From Tetrahymena thermophila SB210 (Eukaryota > Ciliophora > Oligohymenophorea > Hymenostomatida > Tetrahymenidae), in the NCBI RefSeq assembly GCF_000189635.1, contig NW_002476288.1, positions 1-64,000 on the forward strand: DNA of 64,000 nt, in the 5' to 3' direction. Under the pieces are notes generated by a model that did no database searches, was not told where the DNA came from, and worked only from the letters and a program-made list of their open reading frames with translations. Shown in pieces: positions 36,001 to 48,216 of the stretch. Within the stretch, counting starts at the first letter, position 1. Every line of letters starts with the position of its first letter. The position numbers were made by a program, and so were the translations under genes.

Positions 36001-39000
36001 TAATTACAACATTTCATGTGTCTTAAAGAGAATATAATCTTTCCTAAGGAAAAAATTTTTTAAATTCAAGTTATTAACTATTAAATAAACAGGATATTGC
36101 TAATCATATAAGTAAAGTAACTGTAAGTCATGCCCTGACTAAACATGCAAAAATAATAGCTAGTGTAAAATATTTTTTAAAATAATATTTATTTATTTAT
36201 ATATTACATATATTATTAAAGAAACATGTGTTGAAATGATAAATTTATAGTTACTGTCTAATTAGTGCATAATTAAATAGAGACCTGATGTTCCTTGCTA
36301 AATTATTGACACAAATTAATATTTAAACTAAATTTTGGTTAACCCTTCCTATCCTATACAATGCACAAATACTTTGAGGATGTGCCAAAACCTCTCAAAA
36401 AGTTCTTAATTTTGTTAATCTTGCCCAATTAACTTTATTTAGCCAGGAAATGGAAAATGTTATAATTTAGAAGAATAATAGGAAAACTAATATAATTCGA
36501 ATTCCTTTTATTCTTTTTTGAACACAATTTACATTTCAGAAAGCTTTGGTGTTGAAGATTCTTAATAATGTCCATATAAGTAAGTTAATTTATTAAATTA
36601 TAAAAATTTAAATACAAATAAATATTATTTAAATAAATAAATCGTAGTTGTTTTTCCTGTTAAAGTAAAAATGTTTGCACTAAGTGTTCCTTCAACTATT
36701 ATCTTATAGAAATAAATCCTTAAAAAATCATTTGCATTTCTATAAAAAACTTTTAGAGCATTGAGTATAAATTAGACTATAATGAAAACCAATTCTACTA
36801 ATAAAATAGTCTTTTTCTTTAATGCACATAAGATGGAATCAATAAAGGATTTATGTAAATTTATATGAATACAAACTACTTTTAAAACATAAGATTTATA
36901 TCTTAAATTATAGATAAGACATATACAGCTTTCCTTTATCTGTTAACTAAGTTTAATACTATGACTACATTTCTATTAGATTGCTTTTATAAAATTCTTT
37001 AATTAACTGCTAGAATTTCATCTAATTCGAATTAAATACAGATAATTAAATAGTTAGCTTAGAATTTTTAAAATAAGTCAATATTTATTATTAAATATCC
37101 TAAAGCACAGTCTTAACTTATGGATTCTTTTAATATTTCTAAGATACTTAATGTAAATTATTTTCCAAACTGTGCTTTAATTAAATCTTCACATTTATTT
37201 TATTAACTAAAAAATATAACAAAAACTTAAAAAAAATAAACCTCAAAATTATTTTTCATTTTTAAATACAAATAAAAAAATTTTTTTATTATTATTTATA
37301 AAATCATTGAGTTTATTTGAGAATTTCTTATATGCTCTCAGTTTCTCTTTTAATATTACTGTTTTAATAATCAAATAAATTACTGAAAATATTGCATAAA
37401 ATTTAAAAATTACAGACTAATCCTATTAAAATAGTTCCATAATGATTTGAGGTTGAATATCAACTATCAACTTATTTGAAATCTGAGTTATTCTTTCATG
37501 AAAAATCTTTCAATCCAGAATAATATGTTAAATGTTTGCAGGTTAATTTACTCCCATTTGAGAAATAATTATATTAAGGAAATTTAAATAAAAAAAAATC
37601 GCATTTTTAACAAGATGGTGCCCATAGCCACACAATTCTAATAACCAAATAATTAAAACAGACAATAAGATCACTATATTATAAATGAGCCCTTAGAGAC
37701 CTGATTTAAAACATATAGAATTAGTCTGGGCTCTTATGAATAGGGAATTTTAAATGTAAAAAAATATTAAACCTATAAATAATAGAGGTTAACTGATTTG
37801 AGTTATTGAATCAATTTGGGAAAAATATCCATAATAATTTGTTCAAAATTGCATTAATCATATTAATGAAAACATTTAAGAAGTTATTAATTATAATGGT
37901 TAATATTTAAATAGAAATTTCTTAAATCATTATACTGTAAATGCTCATTAATTAAGGCATTTTTTTCTTAAATTTTTTTTTTTTCCATTATGGCTTGTAA
38001 AAAATGTCTTTTTTTTTTTCTTATTAAGTATAAGGAAGATTTAGTTGAAACTTGAAGTAATTAAATATTAAAAATTTTTATTATTTTTAATTATTTACAG
38101 GTGACAGTTAATGCAACTAATGCTTTTATAATTAAATTTCCTAATAGCATTAATGTTTAAAATGTAATCAAGGTTATTCTTTGCATTATAGTGGTAAGTG
38201 TTTTTAATGCCCTACAAATTGTTTGGATTGTGTTTTTGGAGGATTTTATAATTAGCAAAGTATTAATTGGAGTGAGTTATAGGACTAATATAGCTCTTAA
38301 TTCTTATCATAACTATCTTCTGAAGAATATTCTTTAAGATGTACTCAGTGTCAATAAGGCTTTACAGTGTAATCTACTTACCAAGGATGTGATCCTTGTG
38401 GTTAAAATTGTAAACAGTGCTATACAGGTAATATATAAAAAATTTAGATTGCTTAAATTAAAAATTAATATTATTTCTTATCTGTTTTCATTAAAAGTTT
38501 TAAAATAAATTAAAGATTAAAATTCAGAAATTAAAAAAAATAAACCAATAAATTATTAAGAATATTTTCTCAAAAAGTATTCAATTTTCTAAATTTTTGA
38601 AGAAGCTTTAAATTAATATTTAATGTTTAATTAATGTTTTAAAGAGATATTTTTAATTAATTAAAAAGGAATGCCTAATTATAATCACTCTAATTAATTA
38701 AACTTTGATCCAAATTTCTTGTCTATAGCGACTTTAATTTATAAATGCATAGAGTGCTTGAACACTTCATTAAAGTTTTTTGATGGTAAAAAATAAAAAT
38801 TAAATGAAATTAAATAAAGTAATTTTTAAATATTTAGATGTGACTTGTTAAAAAACAACAATTTCAAATTGCTAAATCGAATATAATGTAGTATAGGCTG
38901 GCTTTCCATATATACTGAGTTCAAATTCTTGGAAGCTTAATAATAATGTTGCTCCTTACTGCTACTAATGCATTTAACCTTACTTTAATGTCTAAAATTA

Positions 39001-42000
39001 ATAATGCTTAAGAAGTAGAGACACATGTTTTAATTTATCTTATTATTACAGTTATTGTGTAAGTACTACAGTTAACATAAATTTATATGTTTTTACTTCT
39101 AAATGCTAGAGTCTTTTATTTTAAGACACTTACAATTCAAATCCAATTTTCTGTTATCAATGCAGTACGAATATGTGCTAATATAACTAATAAACTCAAT
39201 ATATAGATTCAATTAATTAAATAGCAGTTTTATGCACTTAAAATGTAAAATTTTGTAATTCTTCCTCTATCAACAAATTTATTCATATATTTTATTAGAT
39301 ATAAAACTGTATAAGTTGCTATTCATATATAGATTAAGACACCAATTATAAGATTTATTAATGCACTAAATGCCAAGATAATTATGTAATAACACTCTAA
39401 GGATGCCTTCCCTGTCCAACTGGTTGTACATAATGCTTTTATAGTATATTTTAAATCAAATTATGAAGTTACCAAACATATTTTTATATTTTTTTAATAG
39501 GTGATGGAATCATAAATTATAGTGACCAATTTACATTTAACTAGCCATTTTATTCTTTAAAGTTTCGTTAAAATCTAATTAATGATAATAAAGCATACTT
39601 ATTTTGTACATAGTGCTAAGATGGTTACTACTATAAAGATTATAAATGCATTTAACTACAGTGTGATCCAACTTGCTAATCTTGCCAGCTCTACAAAAAT
39701 TAAATTTTAAAGTGTCTATAATGCAATTAGTAATATTTAATGTCGCATATTACCAATATTATTGGCTATATTAGTTTGTTTCATCTATTGAATGCTGACA
39801 ATAATAGTATTATAGACATTAATAGTATGCTTAATTTTGACCAAAATCACTCTGCCTGTCACATATGTCCCTACCCGTAAATCAATAAATATTTTAACAT
39901 TTATCATTGAATAAAAGTTCATTCTAAAAAATATTTACTTTAATTTAAATAAATAAGGCAAACTTTTGAATTTTTTATATCTATAAATCATTCTCATCTT
40001 TTTGAATTTCTAGCAATAAATAAAATTTTTAAATTGAATCTTAATTAATAAGAATTTACAGTATTTAACATTTTATAGATAATTTTAATTTTTTGGACAA
40101 TCTAATTCTTTGTTGAAAAAAGATATTGTTTTTTTTTAAGAAAAAGATTGAATTTTTCTATTTTTTGTGTAATAAAAGGTGCTAAGTCTGTGAGAAAGTT
40201 GGAGAAACAAAGGATAATCCATTTAATATTTACAGTTCATTGTGTAAAAAATGTAAAGATAATTTGCCTATTCCTTAAATAATTCCTATAAGTGACAGAA
40301 GCAACTATAAATGGGTATATGATAGCAAAAGACAAAAATGCTTGTTATGTTTGAATTCAGACCAAGGCTGCACTTATTAAACAGTAAAACGATAAATTTA
40401 CGGGGTTTGTGGTTCTAATTCAGATAGTATTGGAGAAGGAACTATAGGAAATCCATTAAATATTCAAAGATCTTCTGAAATAAACTGGGATAAATTGATA
40501 ATTAATTAATAAGATTTAACAAAATATTTGGTGTTTTATAATGAAATCTCAGTTGAATTTATTGATGTAGAATTAATAATTAATCAAAATGACTGTAGGT
40601 TATTTTAAAACATATAAATTAAAACTAGTATTGCATAGTATATTTTTGGACTGCAAAGATTTTCTTTAACTATAACAAACAAAGCTTAATCTTAGACAAC
40701 ATTAGAATCAAGTCAGCCTATATAAATATCAGGATTTACTCATGTTACTTTTTAAAATCTTTAAATGCTTACTACTAGCCAAAATTCATATTTTAGCAAT
40801 TAGAAATTTGGATTTTAAATCAGCAATTCTTTATTAAAAAGCGTTAATTTTACTGATGTTAGTATACTAAATTAATATTAAATTCCAAATAATTTTATAT
40901 TTGAATTTGATAATATAATGGATTCCTTTTCTCTCTAAAATGTTAATATTCAAGGGTTTTAAGTAAATCAGCAGAATTTCTTTAATTTGATCTTTACTCA
41001 ATAGTTTTAAAATCCAAGGATGTTATTTATTGTTCATAATACTAGTCTCATAAATGTAATTTATTTATTTATCTTTCCTAAAATTTAAGACAGAACAAGA
41101 AAATATTTAAACAATTACAATTTTATTTTTGATATAAAACTAAAGAAATAAATTTTTTTTTTTTAATTTAGATGAACTTTAACTAAGGGTCTCTTGTTTA
41201 ACTTTTTGCAGGGAATCTTTATATTGAGTTTTAAAAACTATTAATTCAAAGTAGCAACTTTTCAAATAGATCTCTATTTTTGAATATATAATCAAATTAA
41301 GCCAAACAAAGTACATATTCTAATTGGAATGATGTATCTATTTAGAATAATCAAATTGGTTAAAATAGCTAAATAATTTCATATAATTACTTTGTTATTA
41401 ATTAAATAAATAATTTAACTTTATTATTTAATAATTTTACATGCTAATAGCAATATTCACTCTTTTAGCAGAATTTACTTCAGCTATCTTAACTAATAAT
41501 CAATAATAACACTTTTATTAACTACACATTATTTGAGGTGTATTAATAACCTAAAATAGTTTATACTGATTAATTCAACTTCTTTTTAAGCGATATTACT
41601 GTGTAATAAAATTTAATTAGCTCAAGCAGTGGATTACTTTTCAAGCTGATTGGAAATAGCTAAACTCTTGTTGACTAAATAAAAATAAATCTTTTGAACG
41701 TGAAAGTAGATAATATTTTTTTTACAAATATAAATAGTGTATTTATAAACATTTAGTAAGCTATATCCTTTACTTTAAGCAAATTCACTATTAATAATTC
41801 TTACTTTTCGAAAATATTAACTATAAGAAACACTCAAAGTTTATTTTTAAGTGACGGATTTGTGACTGGCATACAAGTGCTTTTGTGTGATTAATTTGAA
41901 ATAAACAATATCAATTAGAGTTTAACAATTAGTAAACTCTCAATAATTAATACTTTATCAATAGCAACTATTTTTAAAATTACTAACAAAGATGCTAAAA

Positions 42001-45000
42001 ATCAAAGTTTAGTTATTAAAATTCAAGATTTGAATGCTGAAAATAACAAGTTTAGTGTTAGTGATATTATCAACAATGTTGGTATGTTTATTATCAACAA
42101 CATTGAATAGGTCAGAATGTAACTTATTAATATTAATTTAAGTTAAAACTACTTAGCTTCTTTAGTTTCATCATTTGTAATTTAATTTAACTATTAATAT
42201 ATAATTTACATTTTTTCCAATTCATTCATTTGCTTTCTTGTTTTATTTAAATTATTTTTTAAAATATAAGGTAAAATATCTTCAAACTAGTCCTGGATTT
42301 TATATAGTTAGTTTGAAAGGATAACTTACTATAGAAAATATCAATTTTACTGACAATTAAACAGAATTAACAACTCCTTCATTATATCTTATTATTTTAG
42401 ATATTTAGATTACCAATGCTTAATTCCTTACCCAATAATTTTAACTTCCAAATTATGATTTATAAGGAGGGTTTGCTTATATTCAAGCAGATTAAATATA
42501 AATTATAGATTCATCTTTCAGTGGGTAAAAAGCAATAAATGGAGGAGCATTATACATTTGTTTAACTGGACTTGGTTAACTATTAATCAGAAAAAGCTCA
42601 TTTTAAAGTAATGAAGCCTTTATTAATAATTAAAATAGTATGGGTGGAGCAATTTATATTTAAACAAATCTAGCTAATTATTTAGACATAACAGTAGAAA
42701 ATAGCTCTTTTTAGAATAATTATGCTATATAGGGAGGTGTATTTTATATTGAAAAAACAAATGTGAGTACTTTTGTTAATTTTAATTATGTTAATTTTGA
42801 AGACAACTTCTCTCTATTATAATCAATAATATTATACATTGATGGGTTCGTTAATTAAAAAATAATGATTATGCTACAAGACTGTTAAGTATTCAATACA
42901 ATTTAAAATATGAATTAATTAATTTTATAGATGCAAACTACTTTAAGCTCTACTTATATAAAAAATCAGAAGCACTTCTATATCTATATTAGCTAAGGTG
43001 AATAAGTGACTATTACTAATCTACAGTTTTAGTAAACATTTTCTTTTTTAGACTAAAATTTAATCTCTTAATAGATCAGCTTACCGATCCCAATTTAAGT
43101 TATTAACACATACTCTTACTTAAATACTTTTTCATAATATTTAATGACAACAACTGATTATGAATTAATCCACATAGAGGCAAATTAGATTGCTCTTGAA
43201 AATAATAGATTTTTTTAAATAGAGTCTTTGCTTGAAAAATAATAATTGATCAAGCTTAAAGCAAATTCAATTGATATTTCTAACACAGTTTTAGACAGTC
43301 TTAGTTGTTAAGGGTGTGCATATGGTAATTTAAATCTTGAAATCAGTGGAGCAGCATATATTTAAAATTCTGTCTTTAAGAATAATATTTGTCAAAATGG
43401 AGGAGGAGTATTTTTATAATCATCTATACCAATATAAGGTTTAACCAGTAGGTTATTAAGCAATGAATATAATCCTGTAAAAATTGTTCAAATGTTTTTA
43501 AACTAATTCCAGAATAACACTTCTCTTGGTAATGGAGGGGCAATATATGCTAAGAACGTTGAAATGATTATCTAAAACACTACAATTAATTAGAATACTG
43601 CGGGCAATTTAGGTGGAGGAATTTACAATGATTTATAGATAAGTCTATTAACTGATGAAATACTGTTAAATTACTATCAATTATTCAATATTAATTTGTA
43701 AAATACTTACATCATTTACAACATAGCACACTTTGGAGGAGGAGGATATTATTCTTATTTCAACCTACTATAGACTCAGAATAGTTTCATATTAGGTAAC
43801 AAAGCGTATAATTTTGGATCTGACATTTCAAGTTTTCCTTCGTCTTATTAAGTTTACTACAATAACGTATTAGTAAAATAAAACGATACTGTAATAATTC
43901 CATCATCTGGATAAGTTAAGGTAATTTTGTTAGCATGTTGTTATATTTTTTTAATTTGCTAACCAGTTATATTTAATTTAATAATAATATTTATTAACAA
44001 TAGGGCTTTTTTACAGTGTTTCTAATGAGCAGTAACAAAAATCAAATTTATAAAACTATGTCTAGTGATAATATAACTTTATATGCTAATATCATAAGTA
44101 GTAGCCAAAATAATAACTATATTCTAAGGAATAATAAAATTACATTTAAAGACAATCTTTTTGATTTGAGTAATCTTGAAATATATGGTAAATTCAGTTA
44201 AAAATTCAGAATCAGTTTATATTGTGATTAAGTCAAGTAAGCTATTTATAAATAAGGAATTATATCTTAAATCTTAAAGAATATAACATTTCAATTTTAA
44301 ATACAAATAATAAATGAATGTAAAGCAGGATATAAAAGTAATTAAATTAATAATACATACGATTCCTGCGAAGCATGCTAATATTAAACTTATTCTATTA
44401 AGCCTGGATAATCTATCTGCTAAAAATGTTAATCTAATAACTTTTAATGCTCATTAAACAATATAGGCTTACCAGATGGATATTATAGGCTAAATAATAA
44501 TACAGATGTTATTAAATTTTGTAGTGATTGGCCTTAAAACTGTGTTGGAGATATTTCAAGAGATAGTTCTCTCCTTAATACTTAAAGATCTGGTAATTAG
44601 AATATTTACTACTGCGTAGAAGGTATTATTTATTCACTATTTTATTAACTAAAGCTTTCTTTAATTTTATTTTTTTACTGTAACATGGTTTCTTACAACC
44701 AAAAAAATTTGAAATAAATTTTATATTTTATTAAAAAATTTGTAAATTTTTGAGTAAAATTATGAAAATATTTTAACAATAATTTTGAATTATTACAATA
44801 AATTAAATACTATATCATAAAAATAGGAAACACTGGTGTTTTCTGTTTGGACTGTGATTATTTAGGCAAATATTGGAATAAATCTTATATGAGATACTAA
44901 TAATACAGCTGCTAAGAGTAAGATTAAATTTTAATTTAATATTTTTACTCAATTTAATAACAATTTTTTCTATAAAAGGTGTAATCAAAAAAATATAATG

Positions 45001-46688
45001 TTGAGTATTTTAGTAGCAGTCGTAACCTAAATAGTATATTTTATTTTAACTATTTACATAATATTTATGATTTGGGAAAATTTATTTTAAGTTCATATGA
45101 AATGCCCTTCAAGTAATTTATTGGTTTTGTCAGAATATATTTCAAATTTAAATGAAAATCTATAAAGAAATAATAACTAAAGGATAGTAACTTTTAAAAT
45201 TTTTATTTGCTATTTTCAATTGCTTTTTTTGATAACATAACTGCAGCTACAGATCCCTTGGTCATTTACATTTATACTTACTTTTCTATCAAGATAAAAT
45301 GAATTTATATTAAGACTTTTTGACTGCTTTGCAAATGATTTTATTCCTTTGGCTTACTTTAAAGTTTTATATATTCATATTCACATATTCATAATTATTG
45401 TCCTAACTTATTTTATTAGTTATTGCATCATTTTCATAAGATTTAAAATAGCTTAGTAGTTTAAATAACATAAATAGAATAACTAAGAAGGCTAAAATAA
45501 AAATAATTATGAAAAAAGCTTTTAATAATGGAACTAAATTAGAAAAAGATATAATTTTTTGAGTAAATTTAAACTGGAGTTTTTTACTTTGATAGCAAGT
45601 TTAACATACTTTATTTAATCACCATAAATCATTGATATTTTAAGCTCTAATGTAAGTTATTTATTTATTTTCATATTATTTTCTTTTTTAATCAATATAA
45701 AAAATATTTTTCATATTAATTTTACCATAATAAAAACAGCTGTATGTTAATATTAAATATTAATTTTTTATTTGAAAATAGATAGTTTGTAATTAAATTG
45801 ATAATTACTCTTACAATAGCTATTCAACTTAAATTAGATGTGATGAAAGTCAATCTAAATGGTCTACTTTTATATTTATACCTCTATTAATATTTTGGGC
45901 TATTTTAATACCTTTAATTAAAATGTTTACCATTAAAAGATTTTCGAAGAGCATTTTTGTAATATTTTCTTTTAATCACTTCTAGTCAGGCTATAAATAA
46001 GAATAAGCATATTACTGGGATTTATTTAGACATTTACAGATATTCTTATTGATAATTATCCTTAAAATGCAATTAGCTGATTCTACTTAAAAGATATCAT
46101 TATTATTAGTTTTATTTGTCTGCCAAAAACTTTTGAAAATAATTTGTAAATTCTTTTTAAATTCAATAAATATCTTTAATTTGTTTGAAAATATTATTTA
46201 TTAGTCAGTCCTTATAAAACAAATTCTATGGAAAAACTTTGTATAAGACAAATGGACATATCTATATTCACGATTACTCTGATGGTATTTATTACAGATT
46301 CTATTTAAAGTTAGAATATTTTAATTATGGTTATTTCTGCTGTTATTATAGTTATCATAAATCTTTACTTTTTATCGAAAGTTATTGCCAATTTCCTGAC
46401 AAAAAAGTAAATAGATTCAATACTGTCTTTTTGCAACTTTGCAAAAAATAAATAAATTATTACTGCAGCTAAACATCATTGGAATTTTCTGAGGCACATC
46501 TTTGAAAACTTAAAATTTAAAAATTTGTTAAATGTAATTTATTTTTTATTTTTTTATTTTTAAAATAATTATCTATGAAATAGGATAAATAAAAAATATA
46601 TTAAGAAGAGTTATCTTACTATTATAAAGAATATAAATATAAGAAAATACTAGGTTTAAACACAAACAGAATAAAAGCTTTATCTTGA
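33077..46688 (+). CDS. giant Cys-rich / beta-helix / multi-TM membrane protein D1 (possible lesion)
   Basis: A 24-exon model joins in phase to 9,942 nt (3,313 aa). Exons: 33077-33338, 33386-33810, 33880-34070, 34489-35175, 35240-35310, 35633-35691, 35744-35963, 36093-36164, 36222-36579, 36648-37152, 38035-38053, 38101-38427, 38669-38785, 38838-39443, 39501-39876, 40179-41055, 41172-42110, 42271-43920, 44004-44622, 44827-44917, 44979-45651, 45782-46145, 46205-46533, 46584-46688. Order: signal peptide (residues 1-26), Cys-rich CxxC region to about 1430 (GCLPCPTGCTQC), beta-helix-like region about 1430-2590 with GGAIYI, GGVFYI, GGAIYA and FQNN turns, a second Cys-rich part (CEACQYQTYSIKPGQSIC), then about eight membrane helices. 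Exon 11 lacks a GT donor (38054 is GA); without correct splicing translation meets TGA. Probably a surface protein; ligand unknown. Confidence 0.75.
37215..38010 (+). mobile_element. decayed Tc1/mariner-type transposon in a D1 intron
   Basis: Intron 10 of D1 is 882 nt, but the same intron of D2 (52168-52267) is only 100 nt. The extra sequence encodes transposase pieces with TAA/TAG as Gln: NLLPFEKQ, then SHFQQDGAHSHT (second catalytic Asp of the DDE triad) at about 37600. After a +1 shift and stop come SPQRPDLKHIELVW (third acidic residue) at about 37690 and a C-terminal part to 37905. These match the QDgApxH and sPDLnPIEnlW signatures of Tc1 transposases. The first catalytic Asp region is missing and two or more TGA or frame breaks are present, so it is dead. 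Ends and target duplication could not be fixed because both sides are AT runs. Confidence 0.8.
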
Positions 46689-47254
46689 TTTATTATATCT
46701 AATTATTTATTATCTATTTATCAATAAATTGTTGTATTTATAAATTTTATTTTAGTTAATTTAGATAGAAAAAAAAATTTAGAAATATCATTCTTTATTT
46801 TCAAATATTTTAATTTCTAATTCGTTGAAAATAAAAATGATGATATAATTTCTAAATAAAAAAAATAATTAATATAATTTTAAATATTTTATATTTGATA
46901 AATTGCTATTGTTTTTATATTAATTTAAAATTATTTACCTAGCTGTTTATAATTTTTGATAAAATAAATTGAATCATTAAAAATAATTATTTTACTTCAT
47001 ATATATTAAGTCAAACTATAATTTAACTCTTTTTATTATTAACTTTTTAAAATTAATGCTTTTCAATTGAATAGTAATCAATTTTTATAATTTTAGTTTA
47101 ATTCAAATTTAAATTCTAATATAAGGAAAGGAATTAATTTTTCTAAGAAGAGCATTTATTTTTATATATGGTAAAGTTTTATAATTTAAGGCCAGTTTTT
47201 AATAATTTTTAATATGGCTTAATTATGGTCATATTATCTCTACACGGAAATATA
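46689..47254. other. AT-rich spacer between D1 and D2
   Basis: No gene seen. Contains the 3' flank of D1, not obviously shared with the flank after D2. Confidence 0.5.
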
Positions 47255-48216
47255 CATTTTATTAGTATCAAGAACATAAATATTGAATAATTATGGTATT
47301 ATTTTTAGTATTTAGACAGACTACTTGCATTTTATTTGACTTTATGAAGTAAATTATGAAAAAATATTTATTTTAGTGAAATAAAATCTATTTTTAATTA
47401 CATAATATTTAAAAATATAAAACTTTAATTTTATATTGCTTTGATTTTTTAAATTGCATATTAATATTAGAATATTAAATAACAAAAAAGCAATAATTTT
47501 TTATCTTTAATGAAGTCTTATCACTAAATAATATAAATATGAAACAAAGAATATTATTTCAAAATATCAAAGATTAGATATCTTTAATCTGATTTAAATA
47601 ATAAAATAAATGATTTGACTTGATTTCCTTTTAAATACTAAAGTAATATTGAATTCAATTTTCTAATTGTCATAATTAAAAGTGTAAGTTAAAAAGATAA
47701 TTGGTGGGGATTTAATTTTTATTGTTACACTTTACTTAATAAATTTAATAAATTCCTATGCAATTAAATGGGTTATTACATCAAATTATTTAATTAAATT
47801 TGAGGAGTTTTTAACAAAGTTAATTTTATCTTATTATAATATATATTGATTTACTTAATCACAATTACTAGAACACTTTGCTTTCGCTCTCGATAAAGCA
47901 AAGCTTTTAAGATTAGCACATTTATATTTAATTTTTATTATGTTAAATATATAAAAGTTTTGATGTTGTCTAAAGCATTTGGCTAATTTCACTGTACAAA
48001 TGGTACATATTTTAATATGAATTTTAGTTTATTTAGATTATTATTACTCCCCTGCTAACTATTTTCTTATTTTGAGTATAATTTTTTTGAAATTAAGGTT
48101 TTAAGAGAAGGGAGAATTTATTTAAAAGTTATCGATTTTATAATAACAAAATCATTAATAAATTTCAAAACTTAGCTAGATTCTAAATTATTGACAAAAT
48201 ATTAAGTTAGAAAAGT
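47255..48216 (+). promoter_or_regulatory. upstream region of D2, copy of the D1 upstream region
   Basis: Homologous to 32100-33076 and ends at the D2 start codon. A block near 47690-47850 (AGTGTAAGTTAAAAAGATAA, then TTGTTACACTTTA) contains an imperfect inverted repeat (AGTGTAA...TTACACT) present in both copies. Confidence 0.6.

Noticed and set aside
46239..46451. Alternative frame over the last membrane helices of D1
   Set aside because: The correct frame is the one that joins exon 22 in phase and reads MVISAVIIV in both copies; this one is a +1 shadow.
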